From: Ophioderma brevispina
Lineage: Eukaryota > Echinodermata > Ophiuroidea > Amphilepidida > Ophiodermatidae
Assembly (NCBI GenBank): GCA_023653785.1
Contig: JAMKCH010078985.1
Span: 1-64,000, forward strand
Length of the DNA stretch: 64,000 nucleotides
Direction: 5' to 3'
Under the pieces are notes generated by a model. The model saw nothing but the letters and a program-made list of their open reading frames with translations, ran no database searches and was not told where the DNA came from. The stretch's first letter is position 1. The number at the start of each line of letters is the position of its first letter. Below are positions 44,781-55,998 of the stretch, piece by piece. A program made the translations under genes and the position numbers.

Positions 44781-47037
44781 GACCCTTTTTGTTTTTTTAA
44801 AAAAGTGGGGGGGGGGGACATTGTCTCAGATCTAAATAAATAACGCTCACAATTACTCCTTTTTGTGGTGATTGTCAGGGAAGGAATGATTGGAATATAC
44901 TGCGAATTTTGAAGCTATTTTGACCTACGGGGTTTACATTTTTATTTAATTAACTCAGCGTCACTTCAATAATGAAATTAAGGGTTCACCTTCAATAATG
45001 AAAATACAGGTCACATTCAAGGGTACTGCAGAGGGTAATACAAAGGTTCAAGTACAAAAAACATTTAATTGGCCAAAGCTCTACTCTACACATCCGCGCA
45101 TTCCACGACTCTAGGGTTATTTGTATCGCTGAAGATGCAGGGTCAATGAATGAGTGCCCTATTTAAAAACTAATCCCGTTTTAGCTCCATGGTTGACTAT
45201 ATTCACAACTTGCAAACATAACAAATGGTCATTTTGGTTACAAGCAACTTTCCATGATTCCAAATAAATCGTCCACACCTCGTTTGATAATGGATAATAA
45301 AAGAAAGAAATAGGCATACGACGAATATAACAACCGCTTTCGTCTTCAAAATCAGATGAGTGGGCATCAATGTTTACAAACACAAGTCAGCACCTTGCCC
45401 TCTACTGACATGTTAATGTAGCCCTTAATCAGGAAGGTGAATGTTCAGGATGTGGACCGATATCGATTCTCCGAGAAAATAACCTCTAACTTGGGTTGCC
45501 TGAACGATAAAACAACGAAGGATGAGGTAGACATACATGGCGCTTATTTCCCGGCTATTTCCTTGGAAGGCCGGTTACAGCAGCCGTTGTATTATTATGG
45601 GGATCTCCGATAATAATGATTCTAGTACAAAATTCCTTCGTTTGTGACAATAGACCTTTCGAAGGCTTAACCATTTCACAGTTATAGTTACTAGGCCAGT
45701 TACCAATGCATCGTGTAAAAAATCTACAAATTTTGAAAAAATTGGGGCGCTCTTCAAAAAAAATGTGCTAATATGCTTTAAGGACGGTGTCAACCTTGAG
45801 TTTCCGAGATCTATTTGTTTGAACTTGCAAATATTTGATATTGTATCATAAAAAGTATACATTTCTAGAAAGAAAATTGACAGATGACCGATATGGCATC
45901 AGATTAATGTAAAAACTATGCCCGTATTTGGAAAATACTAAAAAAACATTGATTTTGCCCCAAAATTCAGACAGCATTAACAAAACAATTTGAATTTCAT
46001 GATTTCTTATGTTATTTTTTCGAAACAGTGCAAATTGTCTAGGGGGGCGGTTTTTTCATTTTTTAAAATAGAGGTTACTTTTCGAAATATAAGGAAAAAT
46101 GTTCAAAAAAAGTGTGATTTTTATCTTTCTTTTCCAAAATTTGAGTATATATTGGAGAATATCTTAGTTAGAAAACCGAAAAAGGAAAATTGAGAAAACC
46201 GTCCCTAGAGAAGCACCGATTGCTATCGTAGGAAAGTTAAACCTTACCTTTACTCGGTATTTTTGGAGTTATCTTGTCTGAAAATTTGCCAATTTTGCTG
46301 GAAAAGAAACTTGAGAAAATTCTGTGTTTTAGTAAAAAAAGTGACTTTTCACGCCATTTCAAGCTGTCTCTTTCTCAAATAAACTTTACCTTTTAACTTC
46401 AAATTGAGTATGCTGTGCCAGTGATGAAAATCATCTTTATGCACTATTGAATCAAACCGTCTTTGTCGTTCAACTCCAAACTCAGAAGAAACTGAAATTT
46501 ATCTGGTCTAAAATTAGCGCTTTGTTTACAGTTTCAATATATTTTTATTTTTCGTTTTTCCAAGATGCGTTCGCGCAAAAGGACATTAAAACACTGGCGA
46601 ACGCTTCAGTACGCAGCACACAATTCACGCGCGCACGCGATGATGCTGCGCCTTTTTGACGCATGACGGCTGTTATAATGTGCTTTAAATTCCCGCCGTT
46701 ATGAGCATGTGGTTTTTTTTGTGACTTTAAATGGTTCACATAGCTGTTTTAAATCGGCAAAAAAATACAACTCCGGATTGTCTGCATGGGATAACCTTGT
46801 TGGTAACGATTAGAACACATGTTGTGTTTAAAATGGTGCAAAAAAATCAGAAATTCGTTGTAAAAAACAAAAGCATAGGGTTCACACTGACCTAAGGATG
46901 CCTCCAGAACAATGGGGAAGATTTTGAAGAAGTTCGTTGATGTCACATGTCACCTCATCTTGTTCTGCCCACATCTGTTTATCCTCAAGAGCCGTCCAAA
47001 ATGGACCCAAGTAAGAGTTGGCAAGCAACACGCTGTT
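44781..47037. other. intergenic DNA
   Basis: No exon is supported. A CpG-richer stretch at 46560-46650 (GCGCGCACGCGATGATGCTGCG) has no readable conserved peptide. Confidence 0.45.
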
Positions 47038-47350
47038 TTCGTTAATTACCCAGAGGGGTGTGGAATCAATCCCATGATGAATAGCAATGTTCCTATACTT
47101 GTAATGACTAAATTCATGTCACTACTTAGGCATTAAAAAGGTCCAAAGTTTACGGAACCACAAGATATTGCATAATCATGCGAAAAATGCCTTAAGACTA
47201 TCACTTGTTGGCAAAAATGAGAGCATTAAAAGTCAGGGTTATGTGTAAGAAGGATTTTTATGTGATCAAAGGACCGCGCGGATTGAGGTGAAAGTTCCCA
47301 AAAACTGAGTGCATTGTGGGATTGACTCAAAACACCCTCTGGTAATACCT
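47038..47350. mobile_element. possible MITE with CCAGAGGG(T)GT ends
   Basis: AATTACCCAGAGGGGTGTGG and AATCAATCCCATGATG at the left match, inverted, CATTGTGGGATTGACTCA and AACACCCTCTGGTAATACC at the right (about 37 bp with mismatches). No coding capacity. Confidence 0.5.
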
Positions 47351-48071
47351 AAGCTTATTCTAATCAATAACTGGACACAAGACGATTCTAGATCCACAAA
47401 ACCTTTGACACCAATGCTGAGCATAATTATCTATTGCAGTATGGTGTATGTAGTTTTGTTGAAGTTTTCATAATCTGAGCAAAGAAGTAGACCATTATCA
47501 AATTATTCAATTGGGATAACGTTCTAACCACCTCTACAAAGAAACAGTGTGGTGATATTTTTTTGAATAGGAGTACATTAATAAAGATTTTATAGTTCAT
47601 TTACATTCCGCCGTATTAATATATCTATTGTGTTAAACCATTTTGGGGTTCTCATGAAAGCGATTTCCTTCGTCCCAAACGATTCCATTCAAATATTCCA
47701 AAACACCAAAGACCAGAATCCTTTAGGATTTACCAGTATTACCACATGATCTACTGGAATGTGATGTCTTGCAACTTTGAAATCTAGCTCATGCTGTATG
47801 GAGGGACAGCCCTAGTTGCCATCGGTCTATGGTCAGCCCCAATGCGAAGACGACAGAACGGATTCATTGTTTCTTTAGAACTACATGAAAGGAGTTCATC
47901 ATTCATTTTATTTCGATTAACTCTGGTTGTGATCAAGAATCAGAATATAAAAGGGTTGCCTATACGGAACATCATATCAGAATGCACAAGCAATGAAAAC
48001 TTGGTTGGAAGACTGAAAATACATAACAGATTTTTCACCGCGCTTCATTATATATTATCAACATGATCTAT
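47351..48071. other. intergenic DNA downstream of the methyltransferase-like gene
   Basis: It would include the 3' untranslated region and polyadenylation signal of the minus-strand gene, but no unambiguous AATAAA is placed close to its stop. A plus-strand frame at 47791-48066 shows no domain. Confidence 0.4.
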
Positions 48072-48869
48072 CTAATGTGAAAATTCGTCCTTCTCTTCCA
48101 TTGCTCTCTCCATCTCTTGCACATGAGCATACAAGTCCGGTGTCACTTTTAGAGTGTACTTCAGGTTCTGCCGCGCCGGGATAAGGTACGCTGGCAGACG
48201 ATCCACACCGTTGAATGCTAGGATAAACCACAATTGACAAATGGATGCGTTGCTGTGACAAAAAGCAGGACGATTCATAGAATTCCACCATTTCTCCCTG
48301 ATACTTCAACATTCCTTCAGTGAGTTCTCTGATCCAGTTGCACTTGGATGGTACTGATGAATCTCCATTGATGAGGAAAGTTTTCGCTTGCGCATTGCGA
48401 GCCATTTTGTCTTGGATAACGATTGGAAAGCGTTTACTACATTCCAATGGACATCTCAACTTTGATCCTGCCTGTAAGTCTGCTGATTTTATGACGGTTC
48501 ATCGGTGTCTTCGTCGCCTAAATCGGTCTAGTCGCTTCTGAGAGAATGGTAATGTTGCATGGACCGGGCCGAGGCTGATGAGAATCCGTCCTTGTTTTGA
48601 TTAATAAAGATTTCATTAGATGTGAAAATGTTGCAGCGGGTGAGTAAATGATCGATGCAATGTTCGGATGATCTTGTCAAATGGTGGATTTTGTTTTCGC
48701 CGAGACGTCGGCGCGAGTGCTTGAAATACTCTTCTGCTCGACATGGACAAATTTTGAAGGGTAGATGATGTTCATTTGGTTTGTCTCCTCGTAGTGAATA
48801 AGCCAGGAAATATATTACCATAGGGGCTGAAGAAGGCAGAACTTTGTCTTGATCTGCTTGCTAAAGTAC
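48072..48869 (-). pseudogene. exon 2 of a methyltransferase-like gene (frameshifted as read)
   Basis: The exon starts after an acceptor GCTTTTGCAG. The first bases complete a Gly codon with exon 1 (KG|TLA), and a one-base shift then gives KQIKTKFCLLQPLW. After further shifts come IHYEETNQMNII, AEEYFKH, NPPFDKII (about 48670-48690), KQGRILISLGPVHATLPF (about 48545-48595), KTKWLAM (about 48405), then ELTEGMLKYQGEMVEF (48279-48327) and TATHPF-like words, ending at stop 48072. The order (glycine-rich loop, acidic-F-D strand, G-R-I-L-I strand, LP turn) fits a class I S-adenosylmethionine-dependent methyltransferase fold. The pieces in all three frames are mutually consistent, so single-base indels, not chance, explain them. 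Substrate unknown. It could be a living gene with sequencing errors or a recent pseudogene. Confidence 0.55.
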
Positions 48870-49857
48870 CTGCAAAAGCATAAAACAAAATAACTTAGGT
48901 TAATGTATAGGATAAGAACACTGTTATAACGCGTCACGTGTACATGGTGTCTTTCCTTGGTCATGTTGGTTAGAATGTAGAAAAGGTTGACATATTGCAT
49001 TAGTGATGCTCTTCTTTAAGGACGAAAACGAAATTTTACAATGGATATAAAATTGTCATTGGACTTAGATAATCAGATCAAGTAATAGAGAGAAATGATT
49101 GCAGAATGCAGAACGACGACAATACGGGTCACATAATCATTACTTACGCTAACGTCAAACACCGTGACAATTCGGCGTGAAATGTATTTAAAAGCATAGT
49201 CCTATTTCTTGACTTATTTATCGTCACAGATTGGTTCTCTCATAAGAAAGTCCGAATTAGGATTTATACCTAGTGTTTCAAGCACTTTAAAATGATGCCT
49301 GTACTGATATACCTTATGATCTTATGGTATAAATCGAGATTCAGACTTAATTTCAACATCACGAGAAAACTTGCCGTCTCTGCAGGAGACCTCGCCCAGG
49401 ATGATTAAAATCAAAATTTTCTTCTTTAAAAATATAAGATAACAGAGTAAATTATGCTTGATTAAAAAAAAGTGAAGGAATATCACGGTTTATGAGATTT
49501 TATTCAAGTATGAGAAGTTTTATCCCAAAATAACACACGGATTCCTGAGATTATTTCTTGTTAAAGAAATAGATATTTTTTTATATTTCTTACACCAATA
49601 TTAACAAGTTGTGACAAACATTTAATGTACTTCAGAAGATATAAGCGAACTGTCACGAAAACAGCCAGTCTTCCCGTCATTGTTGTTGAAAATACGCGGA
49701 GGTTAACAATTTATATCACTTTGATGCTCGGGCTTGCAATAGCCTTTAAAACATGCCTAATTTTACGAATTTACCTACAACGTGTGTCCTTTCGACGTAC
49801 GGGTGCACCTACAAATTAAAACACATTTACATTTTGAATTGAAATAAAAAGACATAC
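48870..49857 (-). other. intron of the methyltransferase-like gene
   Basis: 988 bp bounded by AAAG|GTATGTC (donor) and TTTTATGCTTTTGCAG|GTAC (acceptor with pyrimidine tract), both close to consensus on the minus strand. It is AT-rich with no coding signal. A 64-codon plus-strand frame inside it is not supported. Confidence 0.6.
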
Positions 49858-50101
49858 CTTTACTTGCGCCCACGTAAGCAAATCTGTCGTGAGTGTCCAA
49901 TTCCAGATGATTGTGGATGAGCTTATAGAGCGCCTCTTCATACACCTCACCAAAGCTGCAAAGATCATTGTCTTCTCCAGATTCTGGAATATGCAGCTTG
50001 TCCTGCCAATGCTCTGTGATCACGCTGAAAGGTTGAGGACTCTCCGGTAGATGTCGCGGTGTTGATAAAAGCTGAGTGTTCGACGTCATTTTGGGAGTCA
50101 A
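49858..50101 (-). CDS. exon 1 of a methyltransferase-like gene
   Basis: An open 81-codon exon starts at ATG in context CCAAAATGACG and ends at a strong donor (AAAG|GTATGT), leaving one base for the next codon. It reads without break: an N-terminal Ser/Pro-rich part, then FSVITEHWQDKL, SFGEVYEEALYKLIHNHLEL and DRFAYVGASKG, where the last is the probable glycine-containing SAM-binding loop (motif I) of a Rossmann-type methyltransferase. The total protein with exon 2 would be about 345 residues. I do not recognise a named gene. A good TATA word and donor upstream (about 50737-50770) could belong to a non-coding first exon. Confidence 0.6.
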
Positions 50102-50736
50102 AGAGTATCCTCAGAATGAAGTCTAGTATACTGTGTTAAATAAGTTGGTTACTGAGCTTTCTTAGCTTATACAAGGTTGACATTAAATGGCAAACTCTTC
50201 AATCAAGAGTTGGTAGTGTAGTTGATCAACATCTGTTCCTCATAGCAGTGAATAATGCTGTATAGATACAATATAAAGAAAAGACATCAATCATATATGT
50301 ACCATGCGCGCTATGCTTGTATCTTACTGATGTCTGCAAAAATATTTTTTTTCTGTGTGTTTTTTTATTCAATTTCAATCAAAACTGCGAATATCGCCTT
50401 GTTGATCGTTTTGATCTTTGTGTTAAACAAAATGTAGTTATGGCAACACAATGTCAATATTATATTTGTTCAAATGACAAATTATTGTGCAGTCGTGTTT
50501 TGTGTTTAGCTAATTCATAAATCCGAGCTATATTAATTTGTATATGTCAAATGGTCAATGCAGACATGTGTTTGCTTAACGGTGGTAACCTGGATCCGGA
50601 TATGATAACAATGGCGACGAACAAAGGTCCTTTCTTAAAGGGGAAATGTAAGACGGCGTAAAGTCAATCGTGTCATTGGCAGTGACAGTATTGAAACCAT
50701 GCCACTGAACTTAATTCAATGAAATCGGGTGAAAAA

Positions 50737-50770
50737 CTCACCTGTGTTCAGCCAGTGCATATCTTATATA
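50737..50770 (-). promoter_or_regulatory. possible TATA box and 5' non-coding exon donor
   Basis: On the minus strand CTATATAAG (about 50763-50771) precedes AACACAG|GTGAGT, a near-perfect splice donor. The spacing of about 25 nt leaves room for only a very short exon, so at most one of the two is used as such. Confidence 0.25.
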
Positions 50771-50869
50771 GACAAATAAAAACAAAATATATGAAATAAA
50801 TTATCAATTTAATAATTCGATTTGCAGTGTGTTTGAAAACTATGGATTTGATTGAATCTGCATACTCAT

Positions 50870-51302
50870 ACACCCGGGGGGGGGGGGGGGGGTTTTTTTT
50901 TTTTTTTTTTTTCAAATTGTACAAAAATATGACCCATTTATATAGTTGGTTCCGAAATTTCGACCCATTTATATAGTTGGCTTTGAAAATTCGCACCATT
51001 TTCATAGTAATCTTAGCAAAATCGGCCCATTTTCATAGTAACTTTTTCAAAAAATCAGAAAATCAACGATTTTCATTGTGATTTTAGCGAAAATCGGAAA
51101 AAATCGACCCATTTTCATAGTAAAATGCGACCAAAAATTGAAAAATGGACCCATTTATATAGTAGCAATGACCTAAAAAAGTGACCCATCTTTAGTAGCC
51201 TGGTGGGAAAAATGACCCATTGTTATAGTAAGGCATGAAAATGTGACCCATATCGGCGGCATATATGTACCTACCCTTTTCCACTGAGTACCCCCCGGGT
51301 CA
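50870..51302 (-). mobile_element. CCCGGGGGG-ended element with internal GACCCATTTATATAGT repeats
   Basis: CATACACCCGGGGGG at the left and CCCCCCGGGTCATATAC at the right are inverted ends; the left is expanded to G17 followed by T21. Inside are about a dozen irregular GACCCATTT(T)(A/C)ATAGTA words. The right end read inverted begins ACCCGGGGGGTACTCAGTGG. No coding frame. Confidence 0.65.
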
Positions 51303-51325
51303 TATACATAGAGGCGTTTTCTTAA

Positions 51326-51654
51326 AGGTACATTTCGCGATTCCAACACATTCTGTTTTATTCACGGTTCACTAAATATATTTGAGAAAAGCTTATTCAC
51401 AAAATTTGAGTTTATTCCGATCGCGGTTTTGTGTTATGAGCAATTGTATCTCCCCACTGTCCCATATGCCACTGTGCTGTAATTTCTGTTAATTTACGGA
51501 CATTACAAAATTACGAATCTCTTACAGACACGACTGAATTTGCACGTAAAGGTACACATGGATTACTAAGGCTAACGGTTCAGATGATGAAAGTCCCAAC
51601 TTTTTTTAGCTTAATTAAGTCGTGGGGACGAGGTTGTGGATCACAAAATGCCCC
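51326..51654. mobile_element. MITE family M4 (TTAA target)
   Basis: A 329-bp element with ends AGGTACATTTCGCGATTCC and, inverted, GGGGCATTTTGTGATCC. TTAA flanks both sides (51322-51325, 51655-51658). Non-coding. Confidence 0.68.
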
Positions 51655-51787
51655 TTAAACGGCCTCTTTTAATTAAAGAATGTGTTTTATATATTTTGTT
51701 ACAGAATTGGAAAATGCATTTATTGCTCTTCATGTTCTGTAAAAGTTGGGTTGTTCAATTTAACCCTTGGAAATAGCGATGTTTATA

Positions 51788-52665
51788 TACTACGTGAATC
51801 AAACAAAATGTGCAATGATTAAAGATGATCTTGACCTTAATGCAATTACTATATCATAGATTTGTTGTTGTTTTTATAAACCACATCTAATATACTTTCA
51901 AATGTTGAAAAAATGAAAGAAATCGATTAAAAAATAAGCCAGCTATGACCAATTTGGTAAGCACACCCCTTTTTTCTCCATTCCTATGGGATTTACACAC
52001 ATTAAACTTGGGTTTGTGAGACTGTACAATATCATGCCTATGTCAACTTAATGCTACATTTGCTTATTTCAACTACGGATTAATCGTTGAATTTATTTAT
52101 ACCAATGTGCCAACAGATATGACGAATCCACACACCAATTCACCTGTTGCAGAGCAAGAAATAAGATCTTTCCATTGTTTAGGATTGCAAAGAGTTTTTC
52201 CTTATTGGCATAGCTTGTATCTATACGTGGATTACAGTAGTAGTGCTGAACTTGAAACCCTTTTCATTTACACATCAGGATTAATTGGATGATATTTTGT
52301 GTGAACATTAAATTCTTTTTGAAGATCAATAAACATGATAAAGGAAATTATGGCTATTCATAGATCATTTAAACAAAATAGCACGGGTCATCATTACTTT
52401 CATCATGTTCATAATGCTATGCCCCGTATATCGTACATCAACGTAATATCTTGCTTAACTGTATAAATCCCATTGGGAAAAAGGGGTGTTCTTACAAAAT
52501 TGGTCATATCTGGCTTATTTTTTAATCGATTTCTTTCATTTTTTCAACATTTGGAAGTATATTAAATTTGTTTTATTAAAACAACAACAAATCTATGATT
52601 CAGTGATTTTATCAAGGTAAATGTCATCTGCCATCCTTGCACATTTTTTTTTTATTCACGTAGTA
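51788..52665. mobile_element. foldback element with arms of about 220 bp
   Basis: TACTACGTGAATC at the left end matches GATTCACGTAGTA-like sequence at the right. The arms pair over AAATGTGCAATGATTAAAGATG, ATAGATTTGTTGTTGTTTT, GAAAGAAATCGATTAAAAAA and AAGCCAGCTATGACCAATTT with their complements at 52480-52650. TA flanks both ends. The 400-bp middle has no transposase motif. Confidence 0.8.
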
Positions 52666-52667
52666 TA

Positions 52668-53505
52668 CGCATACATGTACGTTGCTGACCATAAATATTG
52701 TCCATATCGAGTCCTGACAGTATTTTCTAAATTGTGCAATATATTTAACTGATTTCATATGTTACTTGTACGTTACCTAAGCTCGACTTGATTTTCAACA
52801 TCTAATGAATTCTAAATTTGTTTTTCTTCATCTGAGTTTGGTTGTTTGCTTTAATCAGTTATGTGACCGAAAGTTGGCAAATTACAATCTTTATCACTGC
52901 AAGCGCTGCGTTATGAAAACATATGCAGAAACATACAGATATGTCGCCGTTCTTTGAAGATTAGAACAAAAAAAATCAAATTAAAAGAGTTGCGTCCCGG
53001 CTTCCCAGCAGCTCAAAAACCCTAAAAGTCAAAAGCTATGCGCTACGGCGGACAAATATAATTTTTGATTGGATATTTAGAAGACTTTTTCCGAGGCCAA
53101 ATTTGCTTTTTTTTTTCTTTGACCAGCATTTAAAAAAATGATAAAATATCTCTCTTGAAACCTTAAAAAAAGAAATGCGGTAATATGATTTGTTTACACT
53201 TATGCTAGCGGGAAGTAAAGCTGAGACGAACTTCTTTCTCCTTTGCCTATATGTTCATGTCCCCTTAGTCAAGATTTTTCACTTTGAACGGGTCAATGTT
53301 TCCCTAAAATGTAGACCTTTTGCCAGGGGGATTGGCAAAAGGGGCCTTTTTACCAAAAATTGACTTTTAAAAAAACAAAACAACAAAAAGCACCACTAGA
53401 CTTAGTGCTCTTTGCAAGCGCACGTATAAGTTAGGCGGGGATGACCCCCTGCTGACTCTCTCTCATTACTTTGTAAATTCCTCAAGTCAATTAAAGCATA
53501 AGTCA
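52668..53505. other. AT-rich intergenic DNA
   Basis: Nothing recognised. Confidence 0.5.
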
Positions 53506-53509
53506 CACG

Positions 53510-54670
53510 ATCATGTTACATCGGTAGGAGTGGTGATTTGAAATTTAACATAATTTGAAGTATTTTGACCTTTGACCCCTTAACCATGGGTCAAGTGATA
53601 AAGTCATAATTGACTTTTATTGACCTCTCATCAAGTTCTATAAGATGGGCTAAACAGATTTTCTATTTGACCTAATTTTAAATTTTACACACAGTAAATA
53701 TGTTTGACCCCTGTGACCTCACATGAACCCCGTATGACCTCTTGACCATACTTTTGTTAAGGGGGTCAAGCTATAGTTCATAGCCATGACTCACACGATT
53801 CAGGTTGGGCGTAATGGTTGTAGAGGAGTAGGCGATTTGAAGTGTAAAACGTATTGGGGAGTATTATTTTGACTTTGGACCCCTAAACCATGGGTCAAGT
53901 GATGAAGTCATAATTGACTTTCATGACCTCTCATCAGGTTCCTATGAGATGAGCTAAAACAGATTTTCTATTTGACCGTGTTGTAAATTTTACACACAGT
54001 AAATATGTTTGGACCCCTGTGACCTCAGATGGACCACATATGGACCTCTTGAACCCATATTTTGTAAAAGGGTCTCAAGCAAATTAATAATATACATGAC
54101 TCCACACGATCAGGTTACCATAATCTGTAGGAGGAGTAGCGATGTGAAGGTACGTAATTGGGGAGTATTTTGACCCCTTTGACCCTAAACCCTGGGTGTC
54201 AAGTGATCTGATGAAGTCATAATCTGAACTGTGATTGGACCCTCTTCATCAGGTCCTAGGAGAGAGGAAAACAGGGATTTTCTATTGACCTGTTTTAAAT
54301 TTTACACACTATAAATATGTTTGACCCCTGTGACCCCTCAGATGACTCCCCATATTGACTTCTTGACCCATAACTTTTGTTTAAAGGGTTCTCAAGCTAA
54401 TTCATATGCATTGCTCACACGATAGGTACATAATCGATAGGAGGAGTAAATAGGTAGTGATTTGGAAGTGTAACGTAATTTGAAGAGTATTTGGACCTTT
54501 GACCCCTAAAACAAGGGTACAAGTGATACGTTCATGATTGACTTTTATCTCTCATCAGGTCCTATATGATGAAGCTAAACAGATTTTTCTATTTGACCTG
54601 TTATTACTCAAATTTTACACTCACAGTAAATAACTGTTGACCCCTGTGACCCCTTCGTGACCCTACTTGA
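53510..54670. repeat. satellite of about 300 bp, four copies, rich in TGACC half-sites
   Basis: Copies start at (A/T)GGAGTxGxGATTTGAA near 53530, 53828, 54136 and 54457, with spacing of about 297, 308 and 321 bp. Shared landmarks are TTGACC(C)TTTGACCCCTAAACC, GGGTCAAGTGAT.AAGTCATAA, CTCATCAGGTCCTA, CAGATTTTCTATTTGACC, AATTTTACACACAGTAAATA and GACCCCTGTGACC. Each unit carries about eight TGACC words. Confidence 0.93.
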
Positions 54671-54740
54671 CCCCCAAAAAAAGCATAACTTTTGAAAACC
54701 GTTTCAACAAAACCATGCTTGTGACCAATTGTGGTTTTAA

Positions 54741-55112
54741 AGGTTTGCAACGAGAGATTTCACATATTCAGGTGTCCCTAAAAAATCCGAAAGTTTTAAT
54801 TTTTTTCCCTGATGTAAAGCTTCCCATCAAAAAATTTCCCCATCTGAAAGGATTATGCTGAGGAATGAAATGTTTCTTTGGTACAAAAAATGTGAAATTC
54901 TCTAATTTCGAATAGGAGCAAATACGCAATTCTGCCTATGTTATACATTGAATTATAAGCAAATCAAAAATTACCTTTTTTTTCTCTTTTTTAAAGAAAT
55001 TATGTAGTTATTAATACAAGGTAAGAAAATTCGATGGGAGTGTCTAATATATATGAAATTACTATTTATGACCATAATATTTGGGTTTTGCCTCACATCT
55101 CTCGTTGCACCT
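54741..55112 (+). mobile_element. MITE family M2, copy 3
   Basis: Left end AGGTTTGCAACGAGAGATTT, right end (inverted) AGGTGCAACGAGAGATGTG. TTAA directly precedes it (54737-54740); on the right TTAA is four bases beyond the end. The interior aligns with 13999-14349 (TTTCTTTGGTACAAAAAATGTG, GGAGCAAATACGCA, ACAAGGTAAGAAAATT). Confidence 0.72.
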
Positions 55113-55755
55113 TTCTTTAAATCCGAGCAAAGTATGTGGAAGAGAAGAAGCAAAATTGTCAGAAAAGACCAAGACAAGAAGAGAAGCAAGTAAGCGAAGA
55201 AAGAAACGGTAAGGAAAGAAACCGGTTAAGGAACAAACGAGTAAAAGTAAGTTAGGCTGGATACCGACCCTCTAACTTAATACAAAAATAAAAATGTACT
55301 GATTATAGATGGAAGATACCAACTGAATTGATTTAACACGTAGCCTAAACTCGAATACTTGCTATAACGAAAAATCCTGAATTGGATATGTATCAAAGGA
55401 ATGTTTTCTCTTATTCCAAAATCGTGAAGACGAAGAAGAATCAATTCACTGCAAGGGGTGACTCTTTAATTTTGATATATTGACTTTCAGGGGACATTAT
55501 TAAAAGTTAATACTTAGGATTGTAGTTAGGGAGGCGATCAAAGATAGGGTATCAATCTCTAATTTCTCTTTACATAAATCAAGATTGAATTCAAGTATGA
55601 TTAATATGATTTATGAGTTTTTTAGAGTTGTAATAATATGGTCAAGGGAACATCACCATGTGCATTGCATGCTTTAAATCCAAATATATATAGTATCATT
55701 TCATGTGAACTGTTATATAATTCAACCAGGGAAAAATTTCATTCCTTCCTTTTGT
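55113..55755. other. intergenic DNA
   Basis: Purine-rich at 55130-55250 (AAGAAGAGAAGCAAG words). No gene recognised. Confidence 0.5.
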
Positions 55756-55998
55756 AACTCTAAGAAAAAAGGGTGCGAAAGGAGAAAGATGTTCTAACTT
55801 GTCTTCTATATGGAACCCTTGTAAGGGTCTTCAACGAACCAAAATATGTTTGCCGCTGTGTGTATATCCTTTTATGGTTCTGTTAGGAACCTTTTTGGGT
55901 TTTCAGATTCTTTAAAGAACCATTTGAGGGTTCCATTCTGAAGGTTCCATTTATAGGAGGGACAAATAAGGTTCTAAAAGCCATTTTTTCTTAGAGTG
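55756..55998. mobile_element. small MITE with ACTCTAAGAAAAAA ends and GGTTCC words
   Basis: AACTCTAAGAAAAAAGGGT at the left pairs with GCCATTTTTTCTTAGAGTGT at the right. The interior has many GGTTC(C/T) and GAACC words (GTTAGGAACCTTTTTGGG, AAAGAACCATTTGAGGGTTCC). Similar elements are widespread in fishes and marine invertebrates. Confidence 0.65.
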
